From Bacteroidales bacterium (GTDB lineage Bacteria > Bacteroidota > Bacteroidia > Bacteroidales > Paludibacteraceae), in contig DUQS01000048.1 of NCBI GenBank assembly GCA_012837685.1, forward strand, positions 1-35,208: a DNA stretch of 35,208 bases. Reading direction: 5' to 3'. Position 1 is the stretch's first letter; every line of letters begins with the position of its first letter. This document shows positions 26,617 through 35,133 of the stretch, in pieces. A program made the translations under genes and the position numbers. Under the pieces are notes generated by a model. It made no database searches. It saw only the letters and a program-made list of their open reading frames with translations, and was not told where the DNA came from.

Positions 26617-27839
26617 AAGAACAAGGATTATTTTCTAAACAACAAAAATTAGAAATAAGCCCGCATCTCGATTTGAAAAATAATTTCAAATTAGGCTTAG
26701 GTTTTGATAAGTATGGCGATTTATGGTCAAGCTATTACATAGGAATCGATTGGATTAAAGAAAATGAAAGCTACATAGCTGTTGAACCTAAAATTGAAAA
26801 TTTAGACTATGTAAAAATGTTTGTGCATTGTTTGCATCATTCTGAAATATCTAAATTTATAAAAGATGTCTATCATGTTGATTTTGAAAAACCACAAATT
26901 GAAACCCAAAATGCAAATTGGGATTTAACACCATTTTTAGTAGTTCATTTTTTATCACTTGTTGAAACAATTACAAAGCATGGTTTAAAAAGTAATTACA
27001 TTTTTAGGGAAGAAAATCTAAATAGCAAAATTAAAGGAAAAATTATTTTTTCACAACATCTCAAAAAAAACATTGTATCAAAACGAGAAGACCGTATTTA
27101 TTGCCATTTTCAAGAATACAGTACAGATTGTCTTGAAAATCGTTTATTGAAAAAAGCATTATTATTTGTTCAAAGCTACACTGCAAAACATTTGGACAAA
27201 GAAAAATACAAATTACTCTTTCAAAAGCAAAATCGCCTATTGTCAGCATTTAACAATATTTCGGAAAATATCTCTTATTCAGAAATTAAAAGAATAAAGA
27301 TAAACGCTTTGTATAAAGAATATGTTGAAGCAATTGACTTAGCAAAACAAATCTTGAAAAGATTTGGCTATTCTTATAAAAACACAGACAAAACAGACGA
27401 GAAAAAGCTACCACCATTTTGGATTGATATGAGTAAGTTGTTTGAACTATATGTTTATAGCTTGCTGAAAGATGCCTATGGTTCAAAAATTATTTATCAA
27501 TTATCGGAAGACGGCAAAAGGCAGACACGTGGACATTACGGAGATATTGACTTTATGAAGTTGGACGACAAAATTTTAATTGACACAAAATACAAAGAGA
27601 TTTATACTCAAGATGGGAAATACGACATTGATAACATTCGACAGTTAAGTGGTTATGCGAGAGATAGGAAAGTCTTGGAAAAATTAAACATTACAAGCGA
27701 CAACGAAGTTGTTGACTGTGTAATTATCTATCCCGACAAAGCAGCGAATGACAATTTTAAAAACAGAGAATTAAAAGAAAAAAATATTAAACAGTTTACA
27801 AAGTTTTATAAATGTGGTGTTAAGTTACCTTCAAAATGA
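26595..27839 (+). CDS. mcrC: McrC-like PD-(D/E)XK nuclease subunit
   Basis: This 414-residue partner of McrB has an N-terminal half that forms the McrC finger and core region, with LENRLLKKAL typical of the family. The C-terminal nuclease domain shows FELYVY (Glu284), GDIDF (Asp317 and Asp319) and the catalytic IDTKYK (Asp330 and Lys332). Motifs are intact, so cleavage should be possible. The ATG at 26595 lies within the end of mcrB, as expected for stoichiometric coupling. Composition is AT-rich like mcrB. A strong terminator at 27932 separates it from the opposing operon. Confidence 0.88.
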   Translation: MEKSFVIKEQGLFSKQQKLEISPHLDLKNNFKLGLGFDKYGDLWSSYYIGIDWIKENESYIAVEPKIENLDYVKMFVHCLHHSEISKFIKDVYHVDFEKPQIETQNANWDLTPFLVVHFLSLVETITKHGLKSNYIFREENLNSKIKGKIIFSQHLKKNIVSKREDRIYCHFQEYSTDCLENRLLKKALLFVQSYTAKHLDKEKYKLLFQKQNRLLSAFNNISENISYSEIKRIKINALYKEYVEAIDLAKQILKRFGYSYKNTDKTDEKKLPPFWIDMSKLFELYVYSLLKDAYGSKIIYQLSEDGKRQTRGHYGDIDFMKLDDKILIDTKYKEIYTQDGKYDIDNIRQLSGYARDRKVLEKLNITSDNEVVDCVIIYPDKAANDNFKNRELKEKNIKQFTKFYKCGVKLPSK

Positions 27840-27931
27840 CAAAACCAAAGACATTTTCTGCCTTTATCTGGCGCAAGTTTACTTACCTGTAGACGCAACA
27901 AAAAATGTAAAATAGAATAAAATTTTTCACC

Positions 27932-27959
27932 AAAAGCCCGACAAAATTGTCGGGCTTTT
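27932..27959. terminator. Bidirectional terminator between mcrC and the minus-strand operon
   Basis: A perfect 13-bp inverted repeat (27932-27944 with 27947-27959) with A-rich and T-rich edges can act in both directions. It lies 92 bases after mcrC and 38 bases beyond the end of the convergent TPR gene. Confidence 0.9.
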
Positions 27960-27997
27960 AAATTCTGATGCTGTATAAGCAATATGATATCAAACAA

Positions 27998-28612
27998 TTA
28001 ATTAATCAACGCCAATCCCTCTCTTGCCGACTTGTCGGTTGGAGATATTATTAAAACAGTGTTAAACAGTATTTTAGCCTCGTTTTTTTTGTTTAAAAAA
28101 TATTTTGTCCAACCTGACATCAGATTTGAATAGTAGTCAAAAGGATACAGGCTAATCACCAAATCGAAATATTTTTCAGCCAAAACGAATTTTTTTTGAT
28201 AATAATAGATATTACCGAGCGCGTAATTTATCTTTGAATTCATTGGGTCGATAGCGAGAATTTTTTTGTAGGTGGCTTCAAGTTGGTCTGTTTTTCCAAG
28301 TGCATCAAGCGGATTGCAAAGTCCAAGTAACGCCTCAACAGCCTTTGGGCGTAGCTTTACAGCTTGCTGATAGTAATAAATGCTGGCATCAAAATTTTTA
28401 TTCAAATAGTTGAGCCAGCCTAATCGAAGTGATTTGTGATAATCGAAACCATTTAACCCAACGAGGTCATTGATAGCTCCTTGATAATCGCCGGAAGCTT
28501 CTTTGGCATAATTGTTTTCAAAAATTTTGGAAGGACTGACTTGCGCAGAAGCTGACACCCCACACACAACGAGCAACATAACTATTGCTATAGTTTTCTT
28601 TAAAGATTCCAT
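27998..28612 (-). CDS. Periplasmic TPR protein, last gene of the pqqD-ATP-grasp operon
   Basis: This 204-residue protein has a signal peptide (residues 1-23, ending ASA). About four TPR-like helical pairs follow, for example ASIYYYQQAVKLRP, KINYALGNIYYYQKKF and AEKYFDLVISLYP. TPR domains bind other proteins; a periplasmic scaffold for the outer-membrane barrel encoded just upstream is likely. Its ATG at 28612 overlaps the end of that gene by 13 bases, so the two are translationally linked. No lipobox is seen. Enzymatic function is not expected, and I cannot name a family beyond TPR. Confidence 0.8.
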   Translation of the reverse strand: MESLKKTIAIVMLLVVCGVSASAQVSPSKIFENNYAKEASGDYQGAINDLVGLNGFDYHKSLRLGWLNYLNKNFDASIYYYQQAVKLRPKAVEALLGLCNPLDALGKTDQLEATYKKILAIDPMNSKINYALGNIYYYQKKFVLAEKYFDLVISLYPFDYYSNLMSGWTKYFLNKKNEAKILFNTVLIISPTDKSAREGLALIN

Positions 28613-29937
28613 TTTATTGTAAGATTAATTAAATGATTATTATACTTATACTTTAATAATTTTGCGTAATAATCTGTGAAAGCCCAACCTTCTTTTTGTG
28701 TCCATGAGTAAGTTGTTGAAACTGTTATTTTTTTGAAATAATAAGAGAGGCTTAAATTCGACATAAGCAAAATTGGGTCGTAGGTATCGTACACAATAAA
28801 TGAGCGTTCTGTTATGTAATTCAGATGGTTACCTACACTTATCATGCCATCTAACCACATATTTTTAAATAATTTACCGCCTAAATTTTGAGAAACAACA
28901 GCCTTGTTACCTCTTTTTTTATCGCTGTCAAAAATTATAGCTCCCGAAGTAATTCCGTAAAAATTCAAATTCCCCAATGGATAATAAGTTAGTTGCAACT
29001 TAGACTGTAACTGATGAGAAGAAGCAAAATTGGAGTATGCGAAAGAAATTTCAGGTGTTACGTAGATAAATCGTTTGTTGAGAAAAATTAATGCCGATAG
29101 TTTGTAATCCATTGATTGAGAAGATTGTCTTGCTCGTTCCCCTCCTTGTTCGGTTTCATTTCCTGAATTTTGAGCAGTAGATTTATAGTTTTTATCAATA
29201 GCATAAAAACCGCCGGTAAAACCGAGTGAAAAGTTATATTTTAAATAAAATTCCGTGCCAATATTAAGTTGATGTTGCGACAGTATATCTTTGTGTTGTA
29301 AACTATTTTGAGCAAAACGCTCAAACTTTGTGCTGAACAGGTTATAGCCTGCAATAAGTTTTACGCGGTTAGAAAGGTTTAGCCCAAAAATTATCCCGCC
29401 CGATATCATATCTTGATACTGATTGATGGTATCGAGATTGGCTATGCCGTTTCGCAATTTTTCATTGTTGTCGCTAAAAGTATATCCTCCTGAAAAGTTG
29501 ATAAAATCGAGAAACGAAGAAGAAAATCCAATTCTTTCCTGACTGGTTTTTGGAAGTGTTTGTGCGAAAATAGTAGCATTTACATCTTGTCCACTTTGCA
29601 AATAAGCAAAATATAAGCTCTCTTTTAAAAACATGTCATCGGGAACATCGTAAAGGGCTTTTTCGTAGTACTTTATGGCTTTTGCATAGTTTTTTAGTTC
29701 GTAATATGCTATGGCTTTACGATAATTCAGATACTGAAAACTTATCCCCAATCGTTCAGCTTCTTTTATTGTGGTTTTCAGAGATTTATAATCCAAATTA
29801 TTATATTGAACAAAAGTAAGGCTGTCGTAATATGCCGTTTGTTGATTTTTATCTAAAGTATCAAATACAAGCGTATTTTTCCCCTTTACCGTCCCAAAAA
29901 CAGATACCGCTATCAAGCTAAAAACTATTCGATACAT
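28600..29937 (-). CDS. TPR plus outer-membrane beta-barrel protein (YaiO-like)
   Basis: This 445-residue protein has a short signal peptide (about residues 1-18). A TPR-containing N-terminal part (about 30-130, with YRKAIAYYELKNYAKAIKYYEKAL) is followed by about 300 residues of alternating aromatic and polar strands ending in LINLTIKWNL, as in a beta-barrel whose last strand ends near the C-terminus. The order TPR then barrel resembles the YaiO family of outer-membrane proteins, though I see no diagnostic motif. It probably sits in the outer membrane as exit or entry channel for the product of the operon, which is inference. It overlaps the transporter-peptidase gene upstream by 13 bases and the TPR gene downstream by 13. 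Confidence 0.7.
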   Translation of the reverse strand: MYRIVFSLIAVSVFGTVKGKNTLVFDTLDKNQQTAYYDSLTFVQYNNLDYKSLKTTIKEAERLGISFQYLNYRKAIAYYELKNYAKAIKYYEKALYDVPDDMFLKESLYFAYLQSGQDVNATIFAQTLPKTSQERIGFSSSFLDFINFSGGYTFSDNNEKLRNGIANLDTINQYQDMISGGIIFGLNLSNRVKLIAGYNLFSTKFERFAQNSLQHKDILSQHQLNIGTEFYLKYNFSLGFTGGFYAIDKNYKSTAQNSGNETEQGGERARQSSQSMDYKLSALIFLNKRFIYVTPEISFAYSNFASSHQLQSKLQLTYYPLGNLNFYGITSGAIIFDSDKKRGNKAVVSQNLGGKLFKNMWLDGMISVGNHLNYITERSFIVYDTYDPILLMSNLSLSYYFKKITVSTTYSWTQKEGWAFTDYYAKLLKYKYNNHLINLTIKWNL

Positions 29938-32096
29938 AAACTCAAATTCTTCGATTTAATTTCAATTTTAGACTGTGATATGGCTACGGTGTACTCTGTC
30001 GGTTGTTCTTTTTTCCAAAAAGATTTGACCTCAACTCGGTTTACAAACTCGGCATTCTCGGGATAATATGGATTGTCCAATCGGTTTAATTTTGATGAAA
30101 AATTTACCCGACTGAGTAGAACTATTGGGGCAATAAAATCCTGTAACCATTTGAGAGTCAGTGGCAGCTCTTTTGACAGAGGAATGCTGTCTTTAACCTC
30201 AATACTCCGTTCACCTGCAAGCAAAAGTCTGAAGCAACTGCGATAAAACGTGTAAAGTGCAGATTTTTTTCGCCCTTCAAAGTCGGTAAAATAAAACATC
30301 GTGCCGTCATTGACAAAGTATGCTGTTGATTTGGATTTTTCGCAGAAAATATAACTTTGGTTGTAGGCATTGGTTGCAACCGTCCATTTTACTTTTTCAC
30401 CATTAAAGTTGACATTCAGCTCTTTACCGGGCTTAAAGTTGAAAGCGTTATATATCAAATCCAAACAATCCACATTGTAGATAATGGAATTTTCGGTCGG
30501 AACATCGCCAATTCGCAAAATCGGTTTATCGTTTGTTTTCTCAAAGTAGTAACCGAAGGGATAAGGGTGCGTTTTCGCTCCAATTTCGGGACTTAACTGA
30601 ATCTGAAAATGTATGTGTGGCTCGGGCGAACGACCTGAATTTCCGCATGAGGCAAGCACTGTTCCTTTAGTCACATAATCTCCGATATTTACTGTAAAAC
30701 TATCTTGTTTCAGGTGACTAATTTGAGTAAAAAGCCCGTTCAAGTGATTGATAATAATTGTATTACCCCAATTTTTATTTGTGTTTACGTCGTTAATTTC
30801 GTTGTCCTTAGTAATATTGCTGATTTGATACACATAGCCATCAGCCGGAGCCAGTACGGGTTTATTGTAACAGTAAAAATCATCTTTTTTTGTTCCGGGT
30901 AGCGAGTAGGTTTTTTTATCATTATCGGTTATTACAAAGTCAAGTGCGTTTCCCCATTCGCCTAAATGTGTGATTTCCCCATGATATCCCTGACTTACAG
31001 TCCATTCTCCCAAAAACGGAAGTTTCATTTTAAATGGTAAATCGTTTTCAAAACGCTGCAAAAAATTTACTCTTTTATACACCGTCTTTTCCGGATTGTA
31101 GTACTGTATCAGCGGAAAAACAAAAAATTTATTAAACGTACGATGGATAAGTACATAAATCAACAAAATAGTCAACACGCTGAATGCCAATGTGTATGAC
31201 GACAATCCTGACCCTGCAATTATTTTCTCAATACCTGCATACAAAAGAAAAAGCACCGGTGTAAGCCCCGCCACAAGCAGATAACTGTAAATATTTGGGA
31301 TAATAAAAAAACTTCCCATCGCTATTCCCCAAAAAATAAAGTTGGTCCCGGCAAGATTGGCAGTAAGTTGCTGTAAATCAAAGCCCACAATTTTACTTAC
31401 TGCAAAAGCACAGAAAAATCCGAGAAAAGCAACAGTCGATTTTATGCGGGAATGTATGAGCAGCGCAACAAAAATTAATATCCCAACTAAAATACTATCA
31501 GTGAAAAAAATGGAAGCCAGCGTTTTAAAGTAATAGTAAACGAGTTGCGGAAGCTGAATATTATCCAACGAATGTACCAAACCATACCACGGAACACTCA
31601 TTTGTTTAGCTAACAAAACGGTAAATCGGTCAAACTGAGTAATCTGTTCGATATTGGCAAAGCTCTTGAATGACAAGTCAATAATAAAACTTGTGATAAC
31701 AAAAGGCAAAGTCAACACGGGCAGACTTTTCTTTGAAAATACCGTTTCGAGCCAAACCGTTAGCAAAAATGAAAGTACAATACCGAAAATGTAAAAGAGC
31801 AAAAACGATGAGTTAAGATAAAACTTAAACATCAGACTCATTCCCATAAAAACGGCATTGAAACCGTAAACACCGGTAGCAATTTTTTCTTTCGAGAACC
31901 CAAGTAAATGAGATAGCAAATTGGTGATCATCACAGCTACCAATCCCCCAAACCCTACTCGCACATCTAACATGCTTACAATAAGTATGGTTACCGCAAG
32001 CCAAGTTTGCATGGAAAAGAAAATCTGTCCGTAGCTGTTGTAAGTTGCTTTCAGATGCAGATTGGCGACGGATTTAAGGGAGGCTCTGCTTCGCAT
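29925..32096 (-). CDS. Urea-transporter-like membrane domain fused to M23 metallopeptidase
   Basis: This 723-residue protein has two parts. Residues about 30-325 form roughly ten hydrophobic helices with two repeats of the urea transporter (UT) fold: GVYGFNAVFMGMSL with LPVLTLPF in the first, and LAGTNFIFWGIAMG in the second. Residues about 360-500 are a LytM/M23 zinc peptidase domain with His377 and Asp386, SHL (His461), and HIHF (His494 and His496), so metal ligands and catalytic His are complete. Residues about 520-723 form a further beta-rich part I cannot assign. M23 enzymes cut peptidoglycan cross-links or glycine-rich peptides; UT proteins are passive channels for urea or similar small neutral molecules. 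The peptidase should face the periplasm. It is 12 bases after the decarboxylase gene and overlaps the next by 13. Urea itself need not be the substrate. Confidence 0.85.
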   Translation of the reverse strand: MRSRASLKSVANLHLKATYNSYGQIFFSMQTWLAVTILIVSMLDVRVGFGGLVAVMITNLLSHLLGFSKEKIATGVYGFNAVFMGMSLMFKFYLNSSFLLFYIFGIVLSFLLTVWLETVFSKKSLPVLTLPFVITSFIIDLSFKSFANIEQITQFDRFTVLLAKQMSVPWYGLVHSLDNIQLPQLVYYYFKTLASIFFTDSILVGILIFVALLIHSRIKSTVAFLGFFCAFAVSKIVGFDLQQLTANLAGTNFIFWGIAMGSFFIIPNIYSYLLVAGLTPVLFLLYAGIEKIIAGSGLSSYTLAFSVLTILLIYVLIHRTFNKFFVFPLIQYYNPEKTVYKRVNFLQRFENDLPFKMKLPFLGEWTVSQGYHGEITHLGEWGNALDFVITDNDKKTYSLPGTKKDDFYCYNKPVLAPADGYVYQISNITKDNEINDVNTNKNWGNTIIINHLNGLFTQISHLKQDSFTVNIGDYVTKGTVLASCGNSGRSPEPHIHFQIQLSPEIGAKTHPYPFGYYFEKTNDKPILRIGDVPTENSIIYNVDCLDLIYNAFNFKPGKELNVNFNGEKVKWTVATNAYNQSYIFCEKSKSTAYFVNDGTMFYFTDFEGRKKSALYTFYRSCFRLLLAGERSIEVKDSIPLSKELPLTLKWLQDFIAPIVLLSRVNFSSKLNRLDNPYYPENAEFVNRVEVKSFWKKEQPTEYTVAISQSKIEIKSKNLSLCIE

Positions 32097-32108
32097 TTAT
32101 CGAGGTGA

Positions 32109-33467
32109 TTATATTACAAATTTCTTTAAATGTTCCGGCACAATTTCACAATCCACAATAGTATTTACTGTTTCTTGCTTACGAATTAGGTGTACTTCGC
32201 CTTTCGTATCAATCATTACAATGTTGGGTCTCAAAGTGATAAACTGCATCCACTGGGTCATATTGTATGCTCCAACTTCGTGAATAACAATACGGTCACC
32301 TTTTTTAAGAAGTGGCAAAAGTACGCTTTCGCGCAAACAGTCGATGTTCATGCACAAAGGACCGTAAAGTACTGTTTCTTCGGCATGTTGCGAAAAATCC
32401 TGAGCCGGCGAAACGCGGTGATTATACCAAAACGATGTAAACATAATGTTTACGCCCGTATCAAGTACCGTAGCTCTGCGCCCATCGGCAAGACGTTTTG
32501 TAGCCAGAACCGTTCCTAACAGATAGCCAGCTTCGTCAATCAATGCTCGTCCTGTTTCCAAAATCAACAGGGGCAATTCGTCGGGACGAAAACCAAATTG
32601 CAAAATGGTGTTAGTAATCGCTTCGGCGTAATCATCAAAAGTGGGAATAATGTCTGCTCCTTGTAAATAAGAGCCTTTAAGTGTATTTGCCGAACAAAAT
32701 CCACCTCCCATGTCAATGTATTTTATGTTTTCTCCGGTGGTGTTGGAGTATTTCAAAGCAAGCTCACACATTTTGCGGGCAGCTACTGCATAAGCATTTG
32801 CAGTAAGCATATACGTTCCGATATGACAATGGAGACCCTCTAATTGCAGTTTTTCTTGTGCAATAATTTTTACAATCGCATTCCACGCTTGCCCGTTATC
32901 GTAGTTGAAACCAAATCTGTCCCACTGCGGATAGATGCCGGTGTCCATATTCACGCGAATTGCTACGCGAGCTTTTGTGTCTTTTATCTCTTCCAAAATC
33001 TCAATCAGCATATACAGCTCATCAAAATGGTCGATATGAATAAGCGAGCGGTTTTTAACTGCCAAAATCAAATCCTCTTTGGATTTGTCGGGACCGTTGA
33101 AAATAATCAGATTTCCGGGAACGCCGTTGCGAATGGCTTTTTGATATTCAAAACCGGAAACAACTTCCGCCCAACTGCCCTCCTGATGAAACACTTTACA
33201 AACCGCATCTAAATAGTTTGTTTTATAGCTCCACGCAAATTGCACTTTGGGATAACGCATTTTAAAAGCTTTCAGGGCTTTTTGGTAATTCTGCCGAATA
33301 GTTCTTTCGCTGATAACGAACAGTGGCGAGCCATATTTGTCCATTAAATCGGCAACTGCCACATTATCAATAAATTTTACAGGTGTGTATTCTGTTCTGC
33401 TGCCGAATTTATTCATCATTCCGGCATTTAATTTTTTAATTGTTGGACTTTCGTAAGTTGGAAACAT
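32109..33467 (-). CDS. Fold-III PLP-dependent amino-acid decarboxylase (DAP/ornithine decarboxylase family)
   Basis: This 452-residue protein has an alanine-racemase-type barrel followed by a beta domain. PLP would bind Lys82 in SYKTN. HCHIG (His215) stacks on the ring, GGGF (from 254) and ETGR (304-307) hold the phosphate, and GPLC (Cys372) with Asp376 and GAYN (Tyr401) come from the partner subunit. The segment GPLCMNID resembles ornithine-decarboxylase GPTCDGLD more than the CES of diaminopimelate decarboxylase. The substrate is therefore uncertain and the enzyme is probably not housekeeping LysA. In this operon it could decarboxylate a free amino acid or one bound to a carrier. It follows the ATP-grasp gene after 66 bases. 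Confidence 0.8.
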   Translation of the reverse strand: MFPTYESPTIKKLNAGMMNKFGSRTEYTPVKFIDNVAVADLMDKYGSPLFVISERTIRQNYQKALKAFKMRYPKVQFAWSYKTNYLDAVCKVFHQEGSWAEVVSGFEYQKAIRNGVPGNLIIFNGPDKSKEDLILAVKNRSLIHIDHFDELYMLIEILEEIKDTKARVAIRVNMDTGIYPQWDRFGFNYDNGQAWNAIVKIIAQEKLQLEGLHCHIGTYMLTANAYAVAARKMCELALKYSNTTGENIKYIDMGGGFCSANTLKGSYLQGADIIPTFDDYAEAITNTILQFGFRPDELPLLILETGRALIDEAGYLLGTVLATKRLADGRRATVLDTGVNIMFTSFWYNHRVSPAQDFSQHAEETVLYGPLCMNIDCLRESVLLPLLKKGDRIVIHEVGAYNMTQWMQFITLRPNIVMIDTKGEVHLIRKQETVNTIVDCEIVPEHLKKFVI

Positions 33468-33533
33468 ATGAAATTAGATTTTAAAAGTTAGAAAATTAGA
33501 TTACAATAGAAAGTTTGAGCCAAAGCCCGATAG

Positions 33534-34583
33534 TTATTTTTCTCCCATTGTGGAAATTTGTTGAAACTCCGATATATCCACAATTTGGTCGTAGGAATAA
33601 CGAATAAACATTTTACCGCTCTGATAATCGGTAAATGGCTGAACTTCTTCGCCGAGAGCCATTTTTACAAGTGCTTCGGGGTGATTTTGTCCGCATCCGT
33701 TGGCAAGATAAACCCAAGCCGGAAAACGCGGATTCATTTCAAGCAGGTAGTATTCATCATCTTTGGTTTTGATAAATTCCAATTCGCAACCGCCGGGCCA
33801 TTTGCTATTTTCAATTACTCTTCGAGAAATCGCCATCAGTTCATCATCTTCTAACGAAATACCCGACCATGCTTTTCCTTTGTCCGTGATGTACAATTTC
33901 CGCATTGCCACAGCACCTATACAATTTCCCTTGCCGTCTCCGATAGCGGTTACGTTTACCTCTGTGCCTGTTACAAACTCCTGAACAATAACAGGATAGC
34001 CCCATTTTGCCACGACTTTGTAAAAATATGAACTGGCTTGTTCGTAGGACTGAGCAATGTAAGCATCGTAATAACGCCCCTTGATAACCATCGGATAATT
34101 CATGGTCTCTTCCAGTTTTTTGATTTCTAAAACCTGATTTATCATGTGGCTTTCAGGAACTTTTACGCCATATTTTTCGCCAAACTTGCCCAATTCGGAC
34201 TTCTGACGTTCATCAAAAACAGCTTGCGATGGTAGAAATGTGGCGATATTCAATTCCGATTTCAGTTCGTCCTGAATTTTGATAAAATTGTGCAGTTCGG
34301 CATCGAAATTGGGTATCAATACATCAATTTTCTCTTGACTTACGATGTATTTTAGTCTCTCTTTCAGCACGGCAGAACCGGCTGTTGGCAATGGCAACTG
34401 ATAGACTTTGTCCACCAAGTCGCTCATATAAATTCCGGGCTCGAGAGTTTCGTACGATAAGCCCACGATACGAACGTCGAGGGTTTCGCTCTCTTTCAAT
34501 CCTCGAATAACGGGAATTCCCGGTCCCGGACTGTCAATGTTGTTCAATCCGGTAACTGCTACTGTGATTTTTCTCTTAGTCAT
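33534..34583 (-). CDS. ATP-grasp carboxylate-amine ligase (carbamoyl-phosphate-synthase-like)
   Basis: This 349-residue protein opens with a pre-ATP-grasp domain, VAVTGLNNIDSPGPGIPVIR, a pattern of carbamoyl-phosphate-synthase-like ATP-grasp proteins. The ATP-grasp fold follows, with Lys168 (MVIKGR), VIVQEFVTGTEVNV, CELEF (Glu267 and Glu269), and the Mg-binding LLEMNPRFPAW (Glu282 and Asn284). These enzymes activate a carboxylate as acyl phosphate and join it to an amine or thiol. No biotin-carrier or glutaminase partner is near, so a free-standing amide-forming ligase is most likely. The ATG at 34583 is chosen over a TTG two codons earlier, and it overlaps the pqqD-like gene by 8 bases. That makes the PqqD-like protein its probable direct partner. 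Confidence 0.85.
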   Translation of the reverse strand: MTKRKITVAVTGLNNIDSPGPGIPVIRGLKESETLDVRIVGLSYETLEPGIYMSDLVDKVYQLPLPTAGSAVLKERLKYIVSQEKIDVLIPNFDAELHNFIKIQDELKSELNIATFLPSQAVFDERQKSELGKFGEKYGVKVPESHMINQVLEIKKLEETMNYPMVIKGRYYDAYIAQSYEQASSYFYKVVAKWGYPVIVQEFVTGTEVNVTAIGDGKGNCIGAVAMRKLYITDKGKAWSGISLEDDELMAISRRVIENSKWPGGCELEFIKTKDDEYYLLEMNPRFPAWVYLANGCGQNHPEALVKMALGEEVQPFTDYQSGKMFIRYSYDQIVDISEFQQISTMGEK

Positions 34584-34821
34584 TGGCAATCAATTGATAG
34601 CTTTGCAACATGGATAAAAAATCATTAAAATCTTTTTCAGCAGTAGAAGTGTCCAAGTCATATTTATCCTTCAAATTTTGGATAATTGTTTCGTCACTTT
34701 CACCGTCTTTTAGTTTTTGGACAATAAAAACGCCTGTTTCATTAACACTGAAGCTGTCTCCTGTCAGCGGATTAAAAATAAATCCGTTTTCGCTAATTGC
34801 AATGTTTTTTCTTACTCTCAT
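34576..34821 (-). CDS. PqqD-family small protein (peptide chaperone / carrier)
   Basis: This 81-residue protein shows the PqqD fold pattern: an N-terminal strand pair with FNPLTGDSFSVNETG, a helix with VQKLKDGESDETII, and a C-terminal helix with FNDFLSMLQSYQLI. PqqD proteins are winged-helix-like RiPP recognition elements that hold a precursor peptide for the modifying enzyme. Related proteins occur beside ATP-grasp ligases. It is first in the six-gene operon and overlaps the ligase gene by 8 bases. No radical SAM enzyme is present, so this is not PQQ biosynthesis. It could present a precursor peptide to the ligase or itself carry the substrate. An open frame without start codon lies 26 bases upstream. 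Confidence 0.85.
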   Translation of the reverse strand: MRVRKNIAISENGFIFNPLTGDSFSVNETGVFIVQKLKDGESDETIIQNLKDKYDLDTSTAEKDFNDFLSMLQSYQLIAND

Positions 34822-35002
34822 AATTTATAGGTATTAAATTTAAAATATTAACAGAATGTATCAAACAAATTGTATGCTGTTTTATCTTCTGTTTTTGTTG
34901 TTATTTCTATTTTCTTGTAAAATAGTGGTTTTAAAGCATTTTGCTCTGTATTTGAAATCTCCTTTGTTTTTAAGTAAAAGTTGTTAGTTTTATTTTTCCA
35001 AG

Positions 35003-35010
35003 CAAAAGTA
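35003..35010 (-). promoter_or_regulatory. Possible -7 box of the pqqD-ATP-grasp operon
   Basis: The minus strand reads TACTTTTG, fitting TAnnTTTG. It would give a leader of about 175 bases before the ATG at 34821. There is no TTTG at the expected -33 position. Confidence 0.4.
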
Positions 35011-35133
35011 CAATAAATATATTTTTTATCCTAATTTTTAACCACTAAATTTTTCTTTCCTTTCACCATCGCTATTTCTTTATTTGTAAATCCATAAAGT
35101 TGATAAAATGTATTTAATACTAAAAATTAGTTG

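Noticed and set aside
29925-32096. Urea use or nitrogen-scavenging locus
   Set aside because: There are no urease, urea carboxylase or nickel genes nearby, and the UT domain is fused to a peptidase, so urea is not a secure substrate.
32109-33467. Housekeeping diaminopimelate decarboxylase LysA
   Set aside because: The CES motif of LysA is replaced by CMNID, and the gene sits in an operon without lysine-pathway genes, so a specialised decarboxylase is more likely.
34576-34821. Pyrroloquinoline quinone biosynthesis locus
   Set aside because: Only a PqqD-like protein is present; there is no PqqA peptide, radical SAM PqqE, PqqB or PqqC.
34856-34987. Plus-strand 43-codon frame with a lipoprotein-like hydrophobic start (MLFYLLFLLLFLFSC)
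   Set aside because: The hydrophobic run is what T-rich DNA gives by chance. There is no promoter box close upstream, and the frame lies opposite the leader of the minus-strand operon.
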